DNA of 43,582 nt from Gemmatales bacterium (GTDB taxonomy: Bacteria > Planctomycetota > Planctomycetia > Gemmatales > HRBIN36). Below, in pieces: positions 8,479 to 17,906 of the stretch. The stretch lies in assembly GCA_025056555.1 (NCBI GenBank), contig JANWVZ010000005.1:1-43582 (forward strand), written 5' to 3'. How positions within the stretch are numbered: position 1 is the stretch's first letter; the number at the start of each line of letters is the position of its first letter. The notes under the pieces are model-generated. The model searched no databases. It was not told the origin of the DNA and worked only from the letters and a program-made list of their open reading frames with translations. The position numbers were made by a program, and so were the translations under genes.

Positions 8479-9735
8479 GTGGTCGAGTTGCTAATTCGTG
8501 CGCAGCGATACGATACGGGCCAGCCGGTTGAGGTTTACCTGCAAAATGGTTATATCCAAGCCGTGCGCGCAGCTGCAGAGTCGGTGCAAGATCGTGCACT
8601 AGTCCCTACGCACAAGATCAGCGCGGCGGAGATTCGCGTCCTAGAAGCGGAGTATCTAGCACCAGGCTTTTGTGATATTCAGGTCAACGGAGCATTGGGA
8701 CATAACTTTACCTCCTCAGGGTTGACCGTGGAAGCGGTGCGGGCCGTCAGCAATGAGTGTTTGCGACATGGCACCACACGTTATTGCCCGACCGTTATTA
8801 CCAGTGATACGCAAACGTTAAGGCAGGCGTTGCGAGTCTTGGCGCAAGCTGTGGCTGAGGACCCATTGCTACAGGAGATGATCCCCGGAATCCACCTGGA
8901 AGGGCCTTACATTAGTCCCGAGCCCGGACCGCGTGGTGCTCATCCCGCCGAACAGGTTCGGCCGCCGAACCGCGAGGAGTTTCGGCAACTTCAGGAATCT
9001 GCGCAGGGTCTGATCCGGGTGGTGACACTGGCCCCCAACTGGCCGGAAGCGCCCGACTTCATAGCGTGGCTCAGTAACCAAGGGGTACTGGTTGCTTTGG
9101 GCCATCATAACGCTCGTCCTGAGCAGATTTCCGCTGCCGTCCGTGCCGGCGCTCGACTGTGTACCCATTTAGGCAACGGTTGTGATCTATTCCTGCCGCG
9201 CCATCCGAATTACTTGTGGGAGCAATTAGCTCAAGACGCGTTGTGGGCAAGCCTAATCTGTGATGGCCACCACCTGCCTGCTTCTGTAATCAAATGCTTT
9301 CTGCGATGCAAGACACCGCACCGATGTGTCTTGATCAGCGATGCCAGTCCGCTGGCCGGTTTGTCGCCGGGACGTTACTGCCTCTGGGGCAAGACGGTAA
9401 CCTTGCATAGGGATGGCCGAACCGAAGTGGTGGACGAACGGGGTCAAAGCCTGCTGGCGGGTGCTGCGGCATTCCTCGACACCGGCGTATTTCGCGCCTG
9501 GCGGGACGGTGATATCGCTCTTGCACCAGCCGTGCAACTGGCTACCTCCCAACCGAGACAATTCTTGGGCTTATCGGCCAGCGATTTCCTGCAACCCGGC
9601 AGGCGAGCCGATCTTGTGCTCTTCGACGTTGCGGAAGATCGCCTGCAGGTTCGCTACACCCTGTTGGGCGAGCATTTGATCTCAAGGGAGGCGAAATCGC
9701 AACCGCGGACACAGGAACTAGGGCCATGCGGATAG
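8479..9735 (+). CDS. nagA: N-acetylglucosamine-6-phosphate deacetylase
   Basis: 418 residues from a GTG with AGGAGG a few bases upstream. It removes acetate from GlcNAc-6-phosphate, linking amino-sugar and peptidoglycan recycling to glycolysis. Amidohydrolase landmarks are in order: 'APGFCDIQVNG' (about 61-71), the metal Glu in GIHLEGPY (Glu141), His209 in LGHHN, His230 in CTHLGNG and the catalytic Asp288 in LISDAS. These match the NagA ligand order. The C-terminus is a small beta-sandwich with the usual 'GRRADLVLFD' motif. Its stop overlaps the start of nadD by 10 bases, so it leads a compact operon through 12493. nagB is not adjacent. Confidence 0.93.
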   Translation: MVELLIRAQRYDTGQPVEVYLQNGYIQAVRAAAESVQDRALVPTHKISAAEIRVLEAEYLAPGFCDIQVNGALGHNFTSSGLTVEAVRAVSNECLRHGTTRYCPTVITSDTQTLRQALRVLAQAVAEDPLLQEMIPGIHLEGPYISPEPGPRGAHPAEQVRPPNREEFRQLQESAQGLIRVVTLAPNWPEAPDFIAWLSNQGVLVALGHHNARPEQISAAVRAGARLCTHLGNGCDLFLPRHPNYLWEQLAQDALWASLICDGHHLPASVIKCFLRCKTPHRCVLISDASPLAGLSPGRYCLWGKTVTLHRDGRTEVVDERGQSLLAGAAAFLDTGVFRAWRDGDIALAPAVQLATSQPRQFLGLSASDFLQPGRRADLVLFDVAEDRLQVRYTLLGEHLISREAKSQPRTQELGPCG

Positions 9736-10307
9736 GTATCTTCGGCGGCACGTTTGACCCGGTGCACCTGGGGCATCTCATTGTTGCGGAACAAGCGCGG
9801 GAGCAGGCCCGACTGGAGCAAGTCTGGTTTATGCCTGCCGCGCAGCCTCCTCACAAGCTGAAACGCACGCTGACCCCTTTTGACCACCGCTATGAGATGT
9901 TACGTCTGGCGGTCGCTGGCCACGATGCTTTTCTCGTGAGCGACCTCGAAAAGCACCTACCGGCGCCGAATTTCACCGTGCACACCCTGCAACACCTGCA
10001 TCGGGAACGTCCGAACGAGCAATGGTATCTCTTGATGGGCGGCGACAGCCTGCTGGAATTTCCCACGTGGTACCAACCGCAGCAGATTGCGGCATTGGCC
10101 GGCCTGGTAGTGGCAGCACGCCCTGGATACGCTGTCCCCGACGATTTGCTCGGCCATTTTCCCATCCAGTTAGTAAGAGCGCCCCTGATAGAGATCTCAA
10201 GCACTGACATTCGCCAGCGCGTACAGGAAGGCAGGTCTATCCGTTATCTCGTACCACGAGCTGTCGAGTGCTATATCGCTCAACACCAACTTTATCGCCG
10301 GATCTGA
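9726..10307 (+). CDS. nadD: Nicotinate-nucleotide adenylyltransferase
   Basis: 193 residues, normal size. It transfers AMP to nicotinate mononucleotide to give deamido-NAD in NAD synthesis. The N-terminal nucleotidyltransferase signature GGTFDPVHLGHL (residues 7-18) and the C-terminal ISSTDIRQRV are both intact. The ATG lies within the end of nagA (10-base overlap), which implies translational coupling. The next gene begins within 40 bases. Confidence 0.97.
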   Translation: MRIGIFGGTFDPVHLGHLIVAEQAREQARLEQVWFMPAAQPPHKLKRTLTPFDHRYEMLRLAVAGHDAFLVSDLEKHLPAPNFTVHTLQHLHRERPNEQWYLLMGGDSLLEFPTWYQPQQIAALAGLVVAARPGYAVPDDLLGHFPIQLVRAPLIEISSTDIRQRVQEGRSIRYLVPRAVECYIAQHQLYRRI

Positions 10308-10346
10308 TTGACACGGATAATTCTGCTAATAATAATGATTTTTGCC

Positions 10347-11153
10347 ATGCAGCGTCGCAAGTATCTTTTTCCAGAGTATCGTGTCCTGGAACTGAATTAT
10401 CAGGCAGGTCGCCGGTTAGGAGCAAATATCTATCTGGTGGACGGCGGCAAAGAATATGTGCTCTTCGACATCGGTTATCTGGATACTGTAGAGGAAATAG
10501 CCGATCTCCTGCTGCAGATGGGCTACAGTCTGTCAGCGTGCAAGATGATCATTGCAAGCCACGCGGATGCCGATCACGCTCAGGGCTTGGCCCGCGCGCG
10601 GGCATTGTTCCGCACCAAAGTGGCAGCGCACCCGGCCAGTATCCCCGCGCTGCAGAGCGGAGATCCCGAACTGACCTTCGCGCAGATCAAGGCGCAAAAT
10701 ATCCACCTGGACATGCCGCCTTGTCCGGTGGACCTTCCGGTCAACGAGGGAGACGTTCTTGAAGTGGGGGAGTTACGGCTGACCGTGTGGCACACCCCAG
10801 GGCACACTCCCGGTCAAATCGCGTTAAAAATGGACAAGTTGTTATTTAGTGGCGACAATATTTTCGCCGACGGTTGCGTCGGGGTTATTGATGCTCACCA
10901 CGGTTCCAACATCCCGGATTTCATCCATTCCCTGGAGCGCATCCGCGATGATGATGCCGAGTACCTGCTGCCCAGCCATGGCCCCGTTTTTGCTCGCGAC
11001 CCACAGATGATTCAGCGGACCATTGATCGGCTCAAGCAGTACCAATACATGGCCGATTTCGGAACGTGTGCAGTAGCTTGGCCGCTGCTTGACGAATGGG
11101 AACGCCACATCCTCGAAGGAAAACTCCCCATTTATAAATCCCCCCGCATATGA
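10347..11153 (+). CDS. MBL-fold metallo-hydrolase (glyoxalase II-like)
   Basis: About 268 residues. Metallo-beta-lactamase fold with the metal motif HADADH, in which the second His of the usual HxHxDH is Asp, followed by the His of 'HTPGHTPGQ', Asp in FSGDNIF and a late His in LPSHGPVF. This set is typical of glyoxalase II-like and ComEC-type hydrolases. The start is uncertain: ATG codons at 10335 and 10347 and a TTG at 10308 are in frame, none with a clear ribosome site; I use the one that leaves the shortest hydrophobic head. It follows nadD closely and its TGA overlaps the next ATG by 4 bases. The substrate is not predictable. Confidence 0.85.
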   Translation: MQRRKYLFPEYRVLELNYQAGRRLGANIYLVDGGKEYVLFDIGYLDTVEEIADLLLQMGYSLSACKMIIASHADADHAQGLARARALFRTKVAAHPASIPALQSGDPELTFAQIKAQNIHLDMPPCPVDLPVNEGDVLEVGELRLTVWHTPGHTPGQIALKMDKLLFSGDNIFADGCVGVIDAHHGSNIPDFIHSLERIRDDDAEYLLPSHGPVFARDPQMIQRTIDRLKQYQYMADFGTCAVAWPLLDEWERHILEGKLPIYKSPRI

Positions 11154-12493
11154 GTGCATCGAGTTGGCCCCTGGTTTACCGTCTGGTGCAACACTGGGAC
11201 CAGCCAGAGATCACGGACGTCGCCGAGGCGGTACGCCAGGCGATTTTATCGTCGCGTTTGCCGCAACGGTTGCGGCCGGGATCACGAGTGGCGCTGGCCG
11301 TAGGGAGCCGCGGGATTGCGCACCTTGCGGAGATGGCTGGCAGTGCGCTGCGTACTTTACGGGAACTGGGGGCGGAACCGTTTGTGGTAGCGGCAATGGG
11401 CAGTCACGGCGGAGCCACTCCCGAAGGCCAACGCGAGCTGCTCGCCAGTTATGGCATCACCGAATCGGGCCTCGGCGTGCCGGTGCGCACCGACATGGAG
11501 GTGGTCGAAATCGGGCGTAATTCCTGGGGCGAGCCGGTTTACTGGGACCGCCACGCCTATGAGGCCGATGCCGTGATCACGCTGTCCCGAATCAAACCCC
11601 ATACTGACTTTCGCGGCCGATACGAAAGCGGCGTCGTCAAGATGCTCGTCATTGGTTTGGGCAAACGACGGGGTGCCGAAACACACCACAAATATGGCGT
11701 GCGCGGACTGCGGGATATGATTCCCGAATCGGCCAAAGTCGTGCTGGCCCGCACCCGCTTTGCCCTGGGGCTGGCCATCCTCGAAAACGCCCGCGAGCGC
11801 ACAGCCCATATTGTCCCTCTCGAACCCGAAGAAGTTCTGGAACGCGAACCGGCACTTCTGGAGCAAGCCCGTCGCCTCCTGCCCCGCATTCCTTTCCGCC
11901 AACTGGACTTGCTGGTCGTCGGGGAACTGGGCAAGAATTACAGCGGTACCGGCATGGATGTGAACGTGCTCGGCCGCCAGCTGGTCGAAGGAGAGCGGGA
12001 CTCTCTCGATCCCTGCATCACGCGGATTTGCGTGCTGGACGTCAGCGAGGAGAGTCATGGTAACGCGGTGGGAGTCGGGTTAGCAGACCTGACCACGCAG
12101 CGGTTGCTCAACAAGATGAATCGGCACATTACCGATGTGAATGCCCTGACCAGTTGTTTTCTGCTGCGCACCAAAATCCCGCATGCCTTGGCCAACGACC
12201 GGGAATGCATCCTCACGGGGCTGAATACCTGCTGGCAGCCCCACCGCGAGCGGGTCCGATTGGCGATCATTCCCAACACTCTCCAGCTGGAAACCATGTA
12301 CGTTTCCGCGCCGCTGGTCGAGGAAGTTCGGCAACGGCAACTGGCTCGCGAACTTCCCGAGGACCTGCGCCTGGAAATCGCAGATGCCCCCACGCCCTTG
12401 CCTTTCGATGAACAGGGCAATCTCATTCAGGAAGTGCTGTTTCCTGAAAGTATCCGTGCCCAGCGGAACCGAGGCTTTCGTTGTGCAGTCTAA
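11150..12493 (+). CDS. LarA-like (DUF2088) lactate-racemase-domain protein
   Basis: 447 residues. The N-terminal half resembles the LarA domain: 'VALAVGSRGIAHL', then AMGSHGGATPEGQRELL, which lines up with the LarA TGTHRP..E segment around its active-site His, and a KPHTDFRGRYESG segment. LarA enzymes use a tethered nickel-pincer cofactor made by LarB, LarC and LarE; none of these is in the window, and the pincer-binding lysine is not obvious to me, so the racemase reaction is not established. Start ATG overlaps the metallo-hydrolase stop (ATGA), so it closes the nagA-nadD-hydrolase operon. Confidence 0.72.
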   Translation: MSASSWPLVYRLVQHWDQPEITDVAEAVRQAILSSRLPQRLRPGSRVALAVGSRGIAHLAEMAGSALRTLRELGAEPFVVAAMGSHGGATPEGQRELLASYGITESGLGVPVRTDMEVVEIGRNSWGEPVYWDRHAYEADAVITLSRIKPHTDFRGRYESGVVKMLVIGLGKRRGAETHHKYGVRGLRDMIPESAKVVLARTRFALGLAILENARERTAHIVPLEPEEVLEREPALLEQARRLLPRIPFRQLDLLVVGELGKNYSGTGMDVNVLGRQLVEGERDSLDPCITRICVLDVSEESHGNAVGVGLADLTTQRLLNKMNRHITDVNALTSCFLLRTKIPHALANDRECILTGLNTCWQPHRERVRLAIIPNTLQLETMYVSAPLVEEVRQRQLARELPEDLRLEIADAPTPLPFDEQGNLIQEVLFPESIRAQRNRGFRCAV

Positions 12494-12608
12494 GAAATAG
12501 AGCATAAGATTATGCAGGAGAGTGCGGCTTCCATGCAGCAGGGCCGCAATGTTTCCATAAGATTAACCATGCCGATTACTTCCCACCGCGAACACGGAGG
12601 ACGGGCTC

Positions 12609-13304
12609 ATGTCAAGCTCCTTGCACCGCATTGGCTCTCTGGGCATGCTCGCCTTATGCAGTGGCTGGCTGGCTTTAGAGCTTGCTGCGCAGACCAAAGG
12701 CGAACCCCCTTCAGTGGCGGCGGTCCGTAAGAGATTGCAGACGCGGATCAGCGTGGATTTCAAAGAAACGCGGCTCGAGGAATGTTTGAATGAACTCAAG
12801 AGTCAGGTGGACGGTCTCAATTTCTATCGCGGTGTAGGGGTGTCCAATAATCTCACCATCACCTATCAGGCGAAGGACCAGACCGTAGATGAAGTGCTGC
12901 GTGGCATGTTTAAGGGGAGGGGGCTGGGATACGTCATTCATCGCGCTACCAAGCCGGGAGATCGCTACGACGGTTGGATTCAGATTGTGCAGGGTGATGT
13001 GTTTGGCGAGGTAGATCCTCCCCTGGAAGACAAGCCTGGTGCAAAACCAGCAGACAAACCGAGCGTGAAATCACCCCCGGAACCTTCAGAAAAACCAGCG
13101 GAAAAGCCTGCCACCAAGACTAAGCCGGACGACAGCGACAAATTGGAGCGCATCGCACGCGGCACGCTATTGTTCGCCAAAGAACTCATTGCCCAAAACG
13201 ACCTGGCCGCCGCTCGCGAAAACCTCGAACTCATCCTCAAGAAATATCCCAACACCAAAGCCGCTGAAGAAGCTAAACAGTTGCTTGAAAAGTTGAAAAA
13301 ATAA
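12609..13304 (+). CDS. Exported protein with STN-like and TPR-like parts
   Basis: 231 residues from an ATG with GGAGG upstream. Residues 1-25 form a Sec signal. Residues about 35-135 look like a secretin/TonB short N-terminal (STN)-like unit: a 'SVDFKETRLEECLNELKS' helix, a strand, then VDEVLRGMFKGRGLGYVI. A Pro/Lys/Glu-rich linker (about 140-180) with tandem 'KPAxKP' words follows, then a helical C-terminus (about 185-231) ending in 'LELILKKYPNTKAAEEAKQ', a TPR/YbgF-like helix pair. It lies 115 bases after the LarA-like gene and may be read with it. Probably periplasmic; function unknown. Confidence 0.8.
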   Translation: MSSSLHRIGSLGMLALCSGWLALELAAQTKGEPPSVAAVRKRLQTRISVDFKETRLEECLNELKSQVDGLNFYRGVGVSNNLTITYQAKDQTVDEVLRGMFKGRGLGYVIHRATKPGDRYDGWIQIVQGDVFGEVDPPLEDKPGAKPADKPSVKSPPEPSEKPAEKPATKTKPDDSDKLERIARGTLLFAKELIAQNDLAAARENLELILKKYPNTKAAEEAKQLLEKLKK

Positions 13305-13751
13305 TTCCGGTCTGCTTCCAGTGGCTTCCTCGTCCAGCGCGCTGACCGTTATCCTGGCCAGCTCGCGGCTGAGGTGAGCTGACGGGAAGTGCGTAATAGA
13401 TTTGCCGCCCTGGTAAGGCGACATTCAGACCGTGAATACGTTTTCCTATGCGGTGGAGACTCTTCGGAATAAGCGACGTAATGAAGACAGTAGGCTTTCT
13501 CCTCGGATCAGGACTTTTTGACCACACTACTGCCAGCCTGGGTAACCAGAGCCCGCTGGGGCACCGATCCTGGAAAACGGTGGCCCATCCGATAAGAAAA
13601 CAAGTTGTCGGGGCAACCCACCCGTAACTGCGGCCCATTGTGCGGTCAACCACTGCAACTTGGGCCGGGTCAACGCCCGGGATGACGAAGCAAAAGCAGT
13701 ATGCTCAACCACCGGGCAAACGTGAGGGTAACTCATACGGGGGAAGTCACC
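13305..13751. other. Intergenic region with no supported gene
   Basis: About 450 bases. Short open frames exist on the minus strand between 13520 and 13660, but none has a start, ribosome site or similarity I can name. The ribosome site of the next gene (GGGGGAAG) lies at about 13738-13745. Confidence 0.4.
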
Positions 13752-14726
13752 ATGCAGCCGGAAAAGGTCACGCGGCGAGATTTCGTAAAGGGGTTGGCGG
13801 CAGGAATAGCTGGGGTGACTGGCCTGAAGACCATAATCCCTGGAACGGGCGGCACCGCCGCTTTGGCTCAGAATAAACGTCCGCCACTGCCCACGCAGTT
13901 TCAAATCGCCTGCATGACACTGCCGTACAGTGCGTTTCCATTAAAACGGGCTCTGGAGGGGATCAAGGCAGCAGGGTATCGTTACGTCGCCTGGGGTACT
14001 TCCCATCAGGAAGAGGGCAAATCGGTACCAGTCATGCCAGTGGAAGCGCCCCCGCCACGGGCCAAAGAACTGGCCCAGCAGTGTCGCGATCTCGGTTTAG
14101 AGCCTGTTCTGATGTTTTCCGGTATTTCTCCAGACAATCCCAAGGGTTACGAAGTACTCGCTCGGCGGGTTGAACAGGCCGCGGCAGCGGGAATCGGCCA
14201 AGTGTTGACATTCAGTGGGACACGTGGAGGAGACCGCAAGGCCTTTGTCGAAACGCTCAAGAAGCTCGGTCCAATCTGCCGGGATCACCGAGTGATGATT
14301 GTGGTCAAGCAGCACGGTGGCCTGACTGCTTCCGGCGAATTGTGCTTGGCCATCATCCGCGATGTCGGCGAGGATTGGATCAAAATCAATTACGACGCCG
14401 GCAACGTGATGGATTACCTGGACATTGATCCCATCCCTGATCTGCGCAAATGCGCGAGCGAGGTCCGCAGCTTCTGCATCAAGGATCATCGAAATTTCCC
14501 AAGAGATGAAGATTGCGGTCCTGGCTTCGGCGAAATTGACCATTATAAGTTGCTTTACGAAGTCGCCTGGACTGGCTTGACCATACCACTATGCTGTGAG
14601 AATATCTCCGCTCCCTTGCTTCCACGGCCAAAGACTCCAGAAGGTATAGATGCACTGGCGCGCCGCGCACGGGAGTTCCTGGAGACGGTAATCGCGGGTC
14701 TGCACAGTCTGCCCCCTAAGTCCTGA
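13752..14726 (+). CDS. Tat-exported sugar phosphate isomerase/epimerase-like TIM barrel
   Basis: 324 residues from the ATG at 13752, chosen because it places a twin-arginine motif at the N-terminus (TRRDFVKG, residues 7-14) before a hydrophobic stretch ending Ala-Leu-Ala; an upstream in-frame ATG at 13701 would bury it. The mature part is an AP-endonuclease-2/xylose-isomerase-like TIM barrel: strands such as 'FQIACMTLPYSAFPLKRAL', VLTFSGTRGG, MIVVKQHGG, IKINYDAGNV and a FCIKDH motif with metal-binding His/Asp/Glu. Related proteins act on sugars such as myo-inositol; the substrate here is unknown. It stands alone. Confidence 0.87.
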   Translation: MQPEKVTRRDFVKGLAAGIAGVTGLKTIIPGTGGTAALAQNKRPPLPTQFQIACMTLPYSAFPLKRALEGIKAAGYRYVAWGTSHQEEGKSVPVMPVEAPPPRAKELAQQCRDLGLEPVLMFSGISPDNPKGYEVLARRVEQAAAAGIGQVLTFSGTRGGDRKAFVETLKKLGPICRDHRVMIVVKQHGGLTASGELCLAIIRDVGEDWIKINYDAGNVMDYLDIDPIPDLRKCASEVRSFCIKDHRNFPRDEDCGPGFGEIDHYKLLYEVAWTGLTIPLCCENISAPLLPRPKTPEGIDALARRAREFLETVIAGLHSLPPKS

Positions 14727-15386
14727 TGGTCGTCGCCCCGATTCGGGGAGCGCCAACGTCGAAGTTTAATCTGGCTTGGCCACCAGAATGCAACCAACCC
14801 TGGCTCCGTCGCCCAATGAAGGATGCACCCCCAACTCGAAATCACGACCGTTTCACCGTTGCTTTCTTTACTGGAACTCAGGCTTATTGAGCATTTTGGA
14901 AACCTACCTTCGGGGCTTAGAAAGACGCCAGCGTGGTTGCCAGTAAGGAACGCCCTGTGCGGTTCGCCCTGCAGTAAGTGTTGTCTCAGCACACTGGCTC
15001 GCGGCAGACCTTGCCGATAAGCGGCCGCGCCGAGCTTCACAACCTGCTGATTCCAGCCATCGCCATTTGCCCGACATTCAGCTCAGACTTCCCGGCGAGA
15101 CATCGCGGCAAGCATGAGCGGCAATTGGCTGTCCATGCGGAGCTTAGGAAAAAGGCGGCGCTGCGATCAGGAATCGGCTTGCAAGCGTGTGGGCAAACGC
15201 TACAACAACCAGGATGAATCCGCTCCGTGTAAATTCACAACATCCGCCCGAAGCTTCGTGTTTCCCACCCGGTCGTATCGTGGAGGGCTTGGTAACAATG
15301 AAATGCCGCGCGAAGAATTATTTGGCGTGGCGTGAAGAACCGAACCAAGACAGGTGCCAGCCTCGACGAAGGAGGTCTCTAGGTGC
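14727..15386. other. Intergenic region with no supported gene
   Basis: 660 bases. A short GC hairpin CCCCG-ATT-CGGGG (14736-14748) follows the previous stop but lacks a T tract, so it is only a weak terminator candidate. Open frames on both strands across 14820-15040 have no start signal or recognisable motif. The end carries AAGGAGGT at 15369-15376, the ribosome site of the next gene. Confidence 0.4.
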
Positions 15387-16496
15387 ATGCCCCGGCAGCA
15401 GCTAGCGCAATTTCATGTGGATTATTTGCAAATTCTGGATGAAAACGGTCGCGTGGACACGACCTTAGAGCCCCCCTTGCCAGAAGCAACGTTGTGGCAG
15501 GTCCATCGTTGCATGACCCTGGCTCGGATGCTGGACCGCCGTATGCACATTCTGCAACAACAGGGCCGCTTGGGAACCTTTCCGAGTTGTTACGGTCAGG
15601 AGGCAGCCGGTTTAGGCTGCGTATTGGCGTTGCGGCAGGACGATTGGCTGGTACCGTGTTATCGGGAAAACTCGGCTTTACTGTATCGCGGGTTGCCTCT
15701 GCACAATCTCCTGCTTTTTTGGATGGGTCTGGAAGAGGGAGCGTATTGGCCACGGGAATTGCGGGTGCTGAGCATCCCGATTCTCATTGGCAGCCAGACG
15801 CTGCATGCCGTGGGCCTGGCCTTGGCCTCCCAGATCCGCGGCGCTAACGAAGTGACTATGGTCTTCTTCGGGGACGGAGCGACTTCCGAAGGAGACTTTC
15901 ACGAGGCCTGCAATCTGGCCGGCGTTTATCAGGCGCCTGTGGTATTCGTCTGTGTGAACAATCAGTACGCCATCTCGGTACCGCGGAGTCAGCAATCCCG
16001 CTCGGAAACGCTGGCGCAGAAAGCCATCGCGTATGGCTTTCCGGGCCTTGTCGTGGACGGGAACGACGTACTCGCCTGTTACGTCGCCGCTCAGGAAGCG
16101 GTGGAACGAGCGCGGCTTGGTCGGGGACCCACGTTGCTCGAGTGTCTGACCTATCGGCTGGGTCCACACACTACCGCGGACGATCCTCGCCGTTACCGCA
16201 GCGAACAGGAGCGCCAACAGTGGGAGGCGCGCGACCCCTTGAAACGCTGGCGCATCTATCTGGAGCAACGCGGGCTGTGGTCGGAACAGCAGCAGGCTGA
16301 GCTGGAACGCGAACTGCAGGCGGAAATCGAATTGGCTGTGCACCAGGCCGAGCAGATTGCCGCACACGCCGATCCCCTGGAAATGTTTGATTTCGTTTAT
16401 GCTGAGTTATCGCCCGACCTGCTGGCACAACGTCGGGAGGCTGCGGAATTCCTGGCACACTCGGAAACGCTTTCCGCGTCGTCGGTCAGGAGATAA
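15387..16496 (+). CDS. pdhA: Pyruvate/2-oxoacid dehydrogenase E1 component, alpha subunit
   Basis: 369 residues from the ATG at 15387, 10 bases after a perfect AAGGAGGT. With the beta subunit it forms the thiamine-diphosphate-dependent E1 that decarboxylates pyruvate or a branched-chain 2-oxoacid. The ThDP motif is clear: GDGATSEGDFHEA through NNQYAIS (about residues 162-195). 'YRENSALLYRGLP' and the HTTADDPRRYR phosphorylation-loop region are typical of the alpha subunit. The beta gene starts 3 bases after the stop. The choice between pyruvate and branched-chain substrate cannot be made from sequence alone; the E2 and E3 genes are not in the window. Confidence 0.93.
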   Translation: MPRQQLAQFHVDYLQILDENGRVDTTLEPPLPEATLWQVHRCMTLARMLDRRMHILQQQGRLGTFPSCYGQEAAGLGCVLALRQDDWLVPCYRENSALLYRGLPLHNLLLFWMGLEEGAYWPRELRVLSIPILIGSQTLHAVGLALASQIRGANEVTMVFFGDGATSEGDFHEACNLAGVYQAPVVFVCVNNQYAISVPRSQQSRSETLAQKAIAYGFPGLVVDGNDVLACYVAAQEAVERARLGRGPTLLECLTYRLGPHTTADDPRRYRSEQERQQWEARDPLKRWRIYLEQRGLWSEQQQAELERELQAEIELAVHQAEQIAAHADPLEMFDFVYAELSPDLLAQRREAAEFLAHSETLSASSVRR

Positions 16497-16499
16497 ACA

Positions 16500-17480
16500 G
16501 TGGCCTTGCGGAATATGGTGCAAGCGTTGAACCTGGCCTTGCGCCAGGAGATGGCCAAGGACGAACGCGTTGTAGTATTTGGAGAAGACGTAGCGCGGCA
16601 AGGAGGCGTGTTTCGTGTCACGGAGGGGTTACTGGATCAGTTCGGGGGCCGACGGGTTTTCGATACCCCAGTATCGGAAGCAGGGATTATCGGCATTTCC
16701 ACGGGACTGGCCTTAGCCGGGATGCGGCCGGTGTGTGAGATTCAGTTCAGCGGCTTTATGTTCAATGCCTTGCATCAGCTGGGGTTGATGGCGGCCCGCT
16801 ACCGCTGTCGCTCGCGGGGACTGTTCAGCGTGCCCATGGTCGTCAGAGCACCGTGGGGGGGCGGCGTGCGTGCCCTGGAATTGCATAACGAAAGCGAAGA
16901 GGCCGTTTATGCTCAGATGCCGGGGCTGAAGGTGGTAATTCCGTCTCGGCCACGGCGGGCTCGGGCGCTGCTGCTGGCCAGCATTCGCGATCCGGACCCC
17001 GTGGTGTTTCTGGAACCGAAGCGGGTTTATCGTTCTCTGCGCGAGGAAGTTCCTGACGACGAAGAAGTCTTTCCCATTGGCGAGGCTGAGATCATCCGCC
17101 ATGGCAGGCACCTGACACTGATTACCTACGGCGCCTTGCTTCAGGAATGCCTGCAAGCCGTGGAACAGGCCGAACGGGATTTTCAGGTTAGCATTGAAGT
17201 CATAGACCTGCTTACCATAGTGCCCCTGGATACGCGCACCATTGTCGAGTCGGTACAGAAAACGGGGCGATGTGTGGTGGTGCACGAGGCACCGCGAAGC
17301 TGTGGCATCGCCTCAGAGATCATCGCGCGGATCAACGAACAATGCCTGCTCTATCTACATGCCCCGGTCGCGCGCGTGACCGGCTACGACATCCCATATC
17401 CGTTTTTCGCCCGCGAACACGCCTACTTACCCAACGTGCCGCGCATCCTGGATGCCATCCGCCGCACACTGGAGTTCTGA
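16500..17480 (+). CDS. pdhB: Pyruvate/2-oxoacid dehydrogenase E1 component, beta subunit
   Basis: 326 residues, normal length, starting at a GTG 3 bases after the alpha stop with AGGAGA inside the end of pdhA. Landmarks: 'VFGEDVARQGGVFRVTEGL', the FDTPVSEAGIIGISTGLAL segment that contributes the catalytic Glu for ThDP activation, and the transketolase C-terminal domain with VIDLLTIVPLD and VVVHEAPRSCG. It converges on rpsR with only 15 bases between the stops and no visible terminator, so transcripts of the two may overlap. Confidence 0.94.
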   Translation: MALRNMVQALNLALRQEMAKDERVVVFGEDVARQGGVFRVTEGLLDQFGGRRVFDTPVSEAGIIGISTGLALAGMRPVCEIQFSGFMFNALHQLGLMAARYRCRSRGLFSVPMVVRAPWGGGVRALELHNESEEAVYAQMPGLKVVIPSRPRRARALLLASIRDPDPVVFLEPKRVYRSLREEVPDDEEVFPIGEAEIIRHGRHLTLITYGALLQECLQAVEQAERDFQVSIEVIDLLTIVPLDTRTIVESVQKTGRCVVVHEAPRSCGIASEIIARINEQCLLYLHAPVARVTGYDIPYPFFAREHAYLPNVPRILDAIRRTLEF

Positions 17481-17495
17481 CAATCGCCAGGGGGT

Positions 17496-17738
17496 CTATT
17501 CGCCGACGTATGGTAACAAGGCCATATACCGTGCACGTTTGATCGCCTGGCTGATCGCTCGCTGATAGGCCGCACATAAGTAAGTACGTTTGCGTCCCAG
17601 GATCTTACCTTGGCTGGTCATCAACCGTTTCAGGCCGCTGGTATCTTTATAGTCCACAAAGATGGGCCTGGGACAACCCTGCGGCGTGCAAAATCGGCAG
17701 CGATGCTTTGGGCTGGGAGCAATACGTCTTCGAGCCAC
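17496..17738 (-). CDS. rpsR: 30S ribosomal protein S18 (cysteine-containing form)
   Basis: 80 residues from a GTG preceded by GAGAGGAAAA. Signature FVDYKDTSGLKRLMTSQGKI followed by a basic C-terminal part ending in ALLPYVGE. The N-terminal part keeps a cysteine cluster (CRFC then Cys about 5 residues on, another Cys in TYLCAAYQR), the zinc-type variant of S18. The usual partners rpsF, ssb and rplI are not adjacent; instead tRNA-Asp lies 170 bases upstream on the same strand. The size and motif make this secure. Confidence 0.95.
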   Translation of the reverse strand: MARRRIAPSPKHRCRFCTPQGCPRPIFVDYKDTSGLKRLMTSQGKILGRKRTYLCAAYQRAISQAIKRARYMALLPYVGE

Positions 17739-17906
17739 GTTTTCCTCTCAGCATGGGATCGCCACTGGTCGCAGTAGCGGCAGACGTTCAGCTGGGGGGT
17801 TCGCACCCAGCTTGTCTGCAACCAGGCAAATCGCCTTCGTTTCGTACACTGGCCACTGGCGGAAAAAAGAATGAGCCGACCAATTCGGCCGGCAGGACAG
17901 TGCCAG

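Noticed and set aside
13520-13660. Minus-strand peptides in the intergenic region, one reading VGCPDNLFSYRMGHRF
   Set aside because: Looks faintly protein-like, but a stop precedes it, there is no start signal and I cannot name a family.
14736-14748. GC-rich hairpin as terminator of the Tat-exported gene
   Set aside because: Only a 5-base stem and no T tract follows.
14555-15040. 161-codon minus-strand open frame across the end of the Tat-exported gene
   Set aside because: Half of it is antisense to a real gene and the rest has no recognisable domain or ribosome site.
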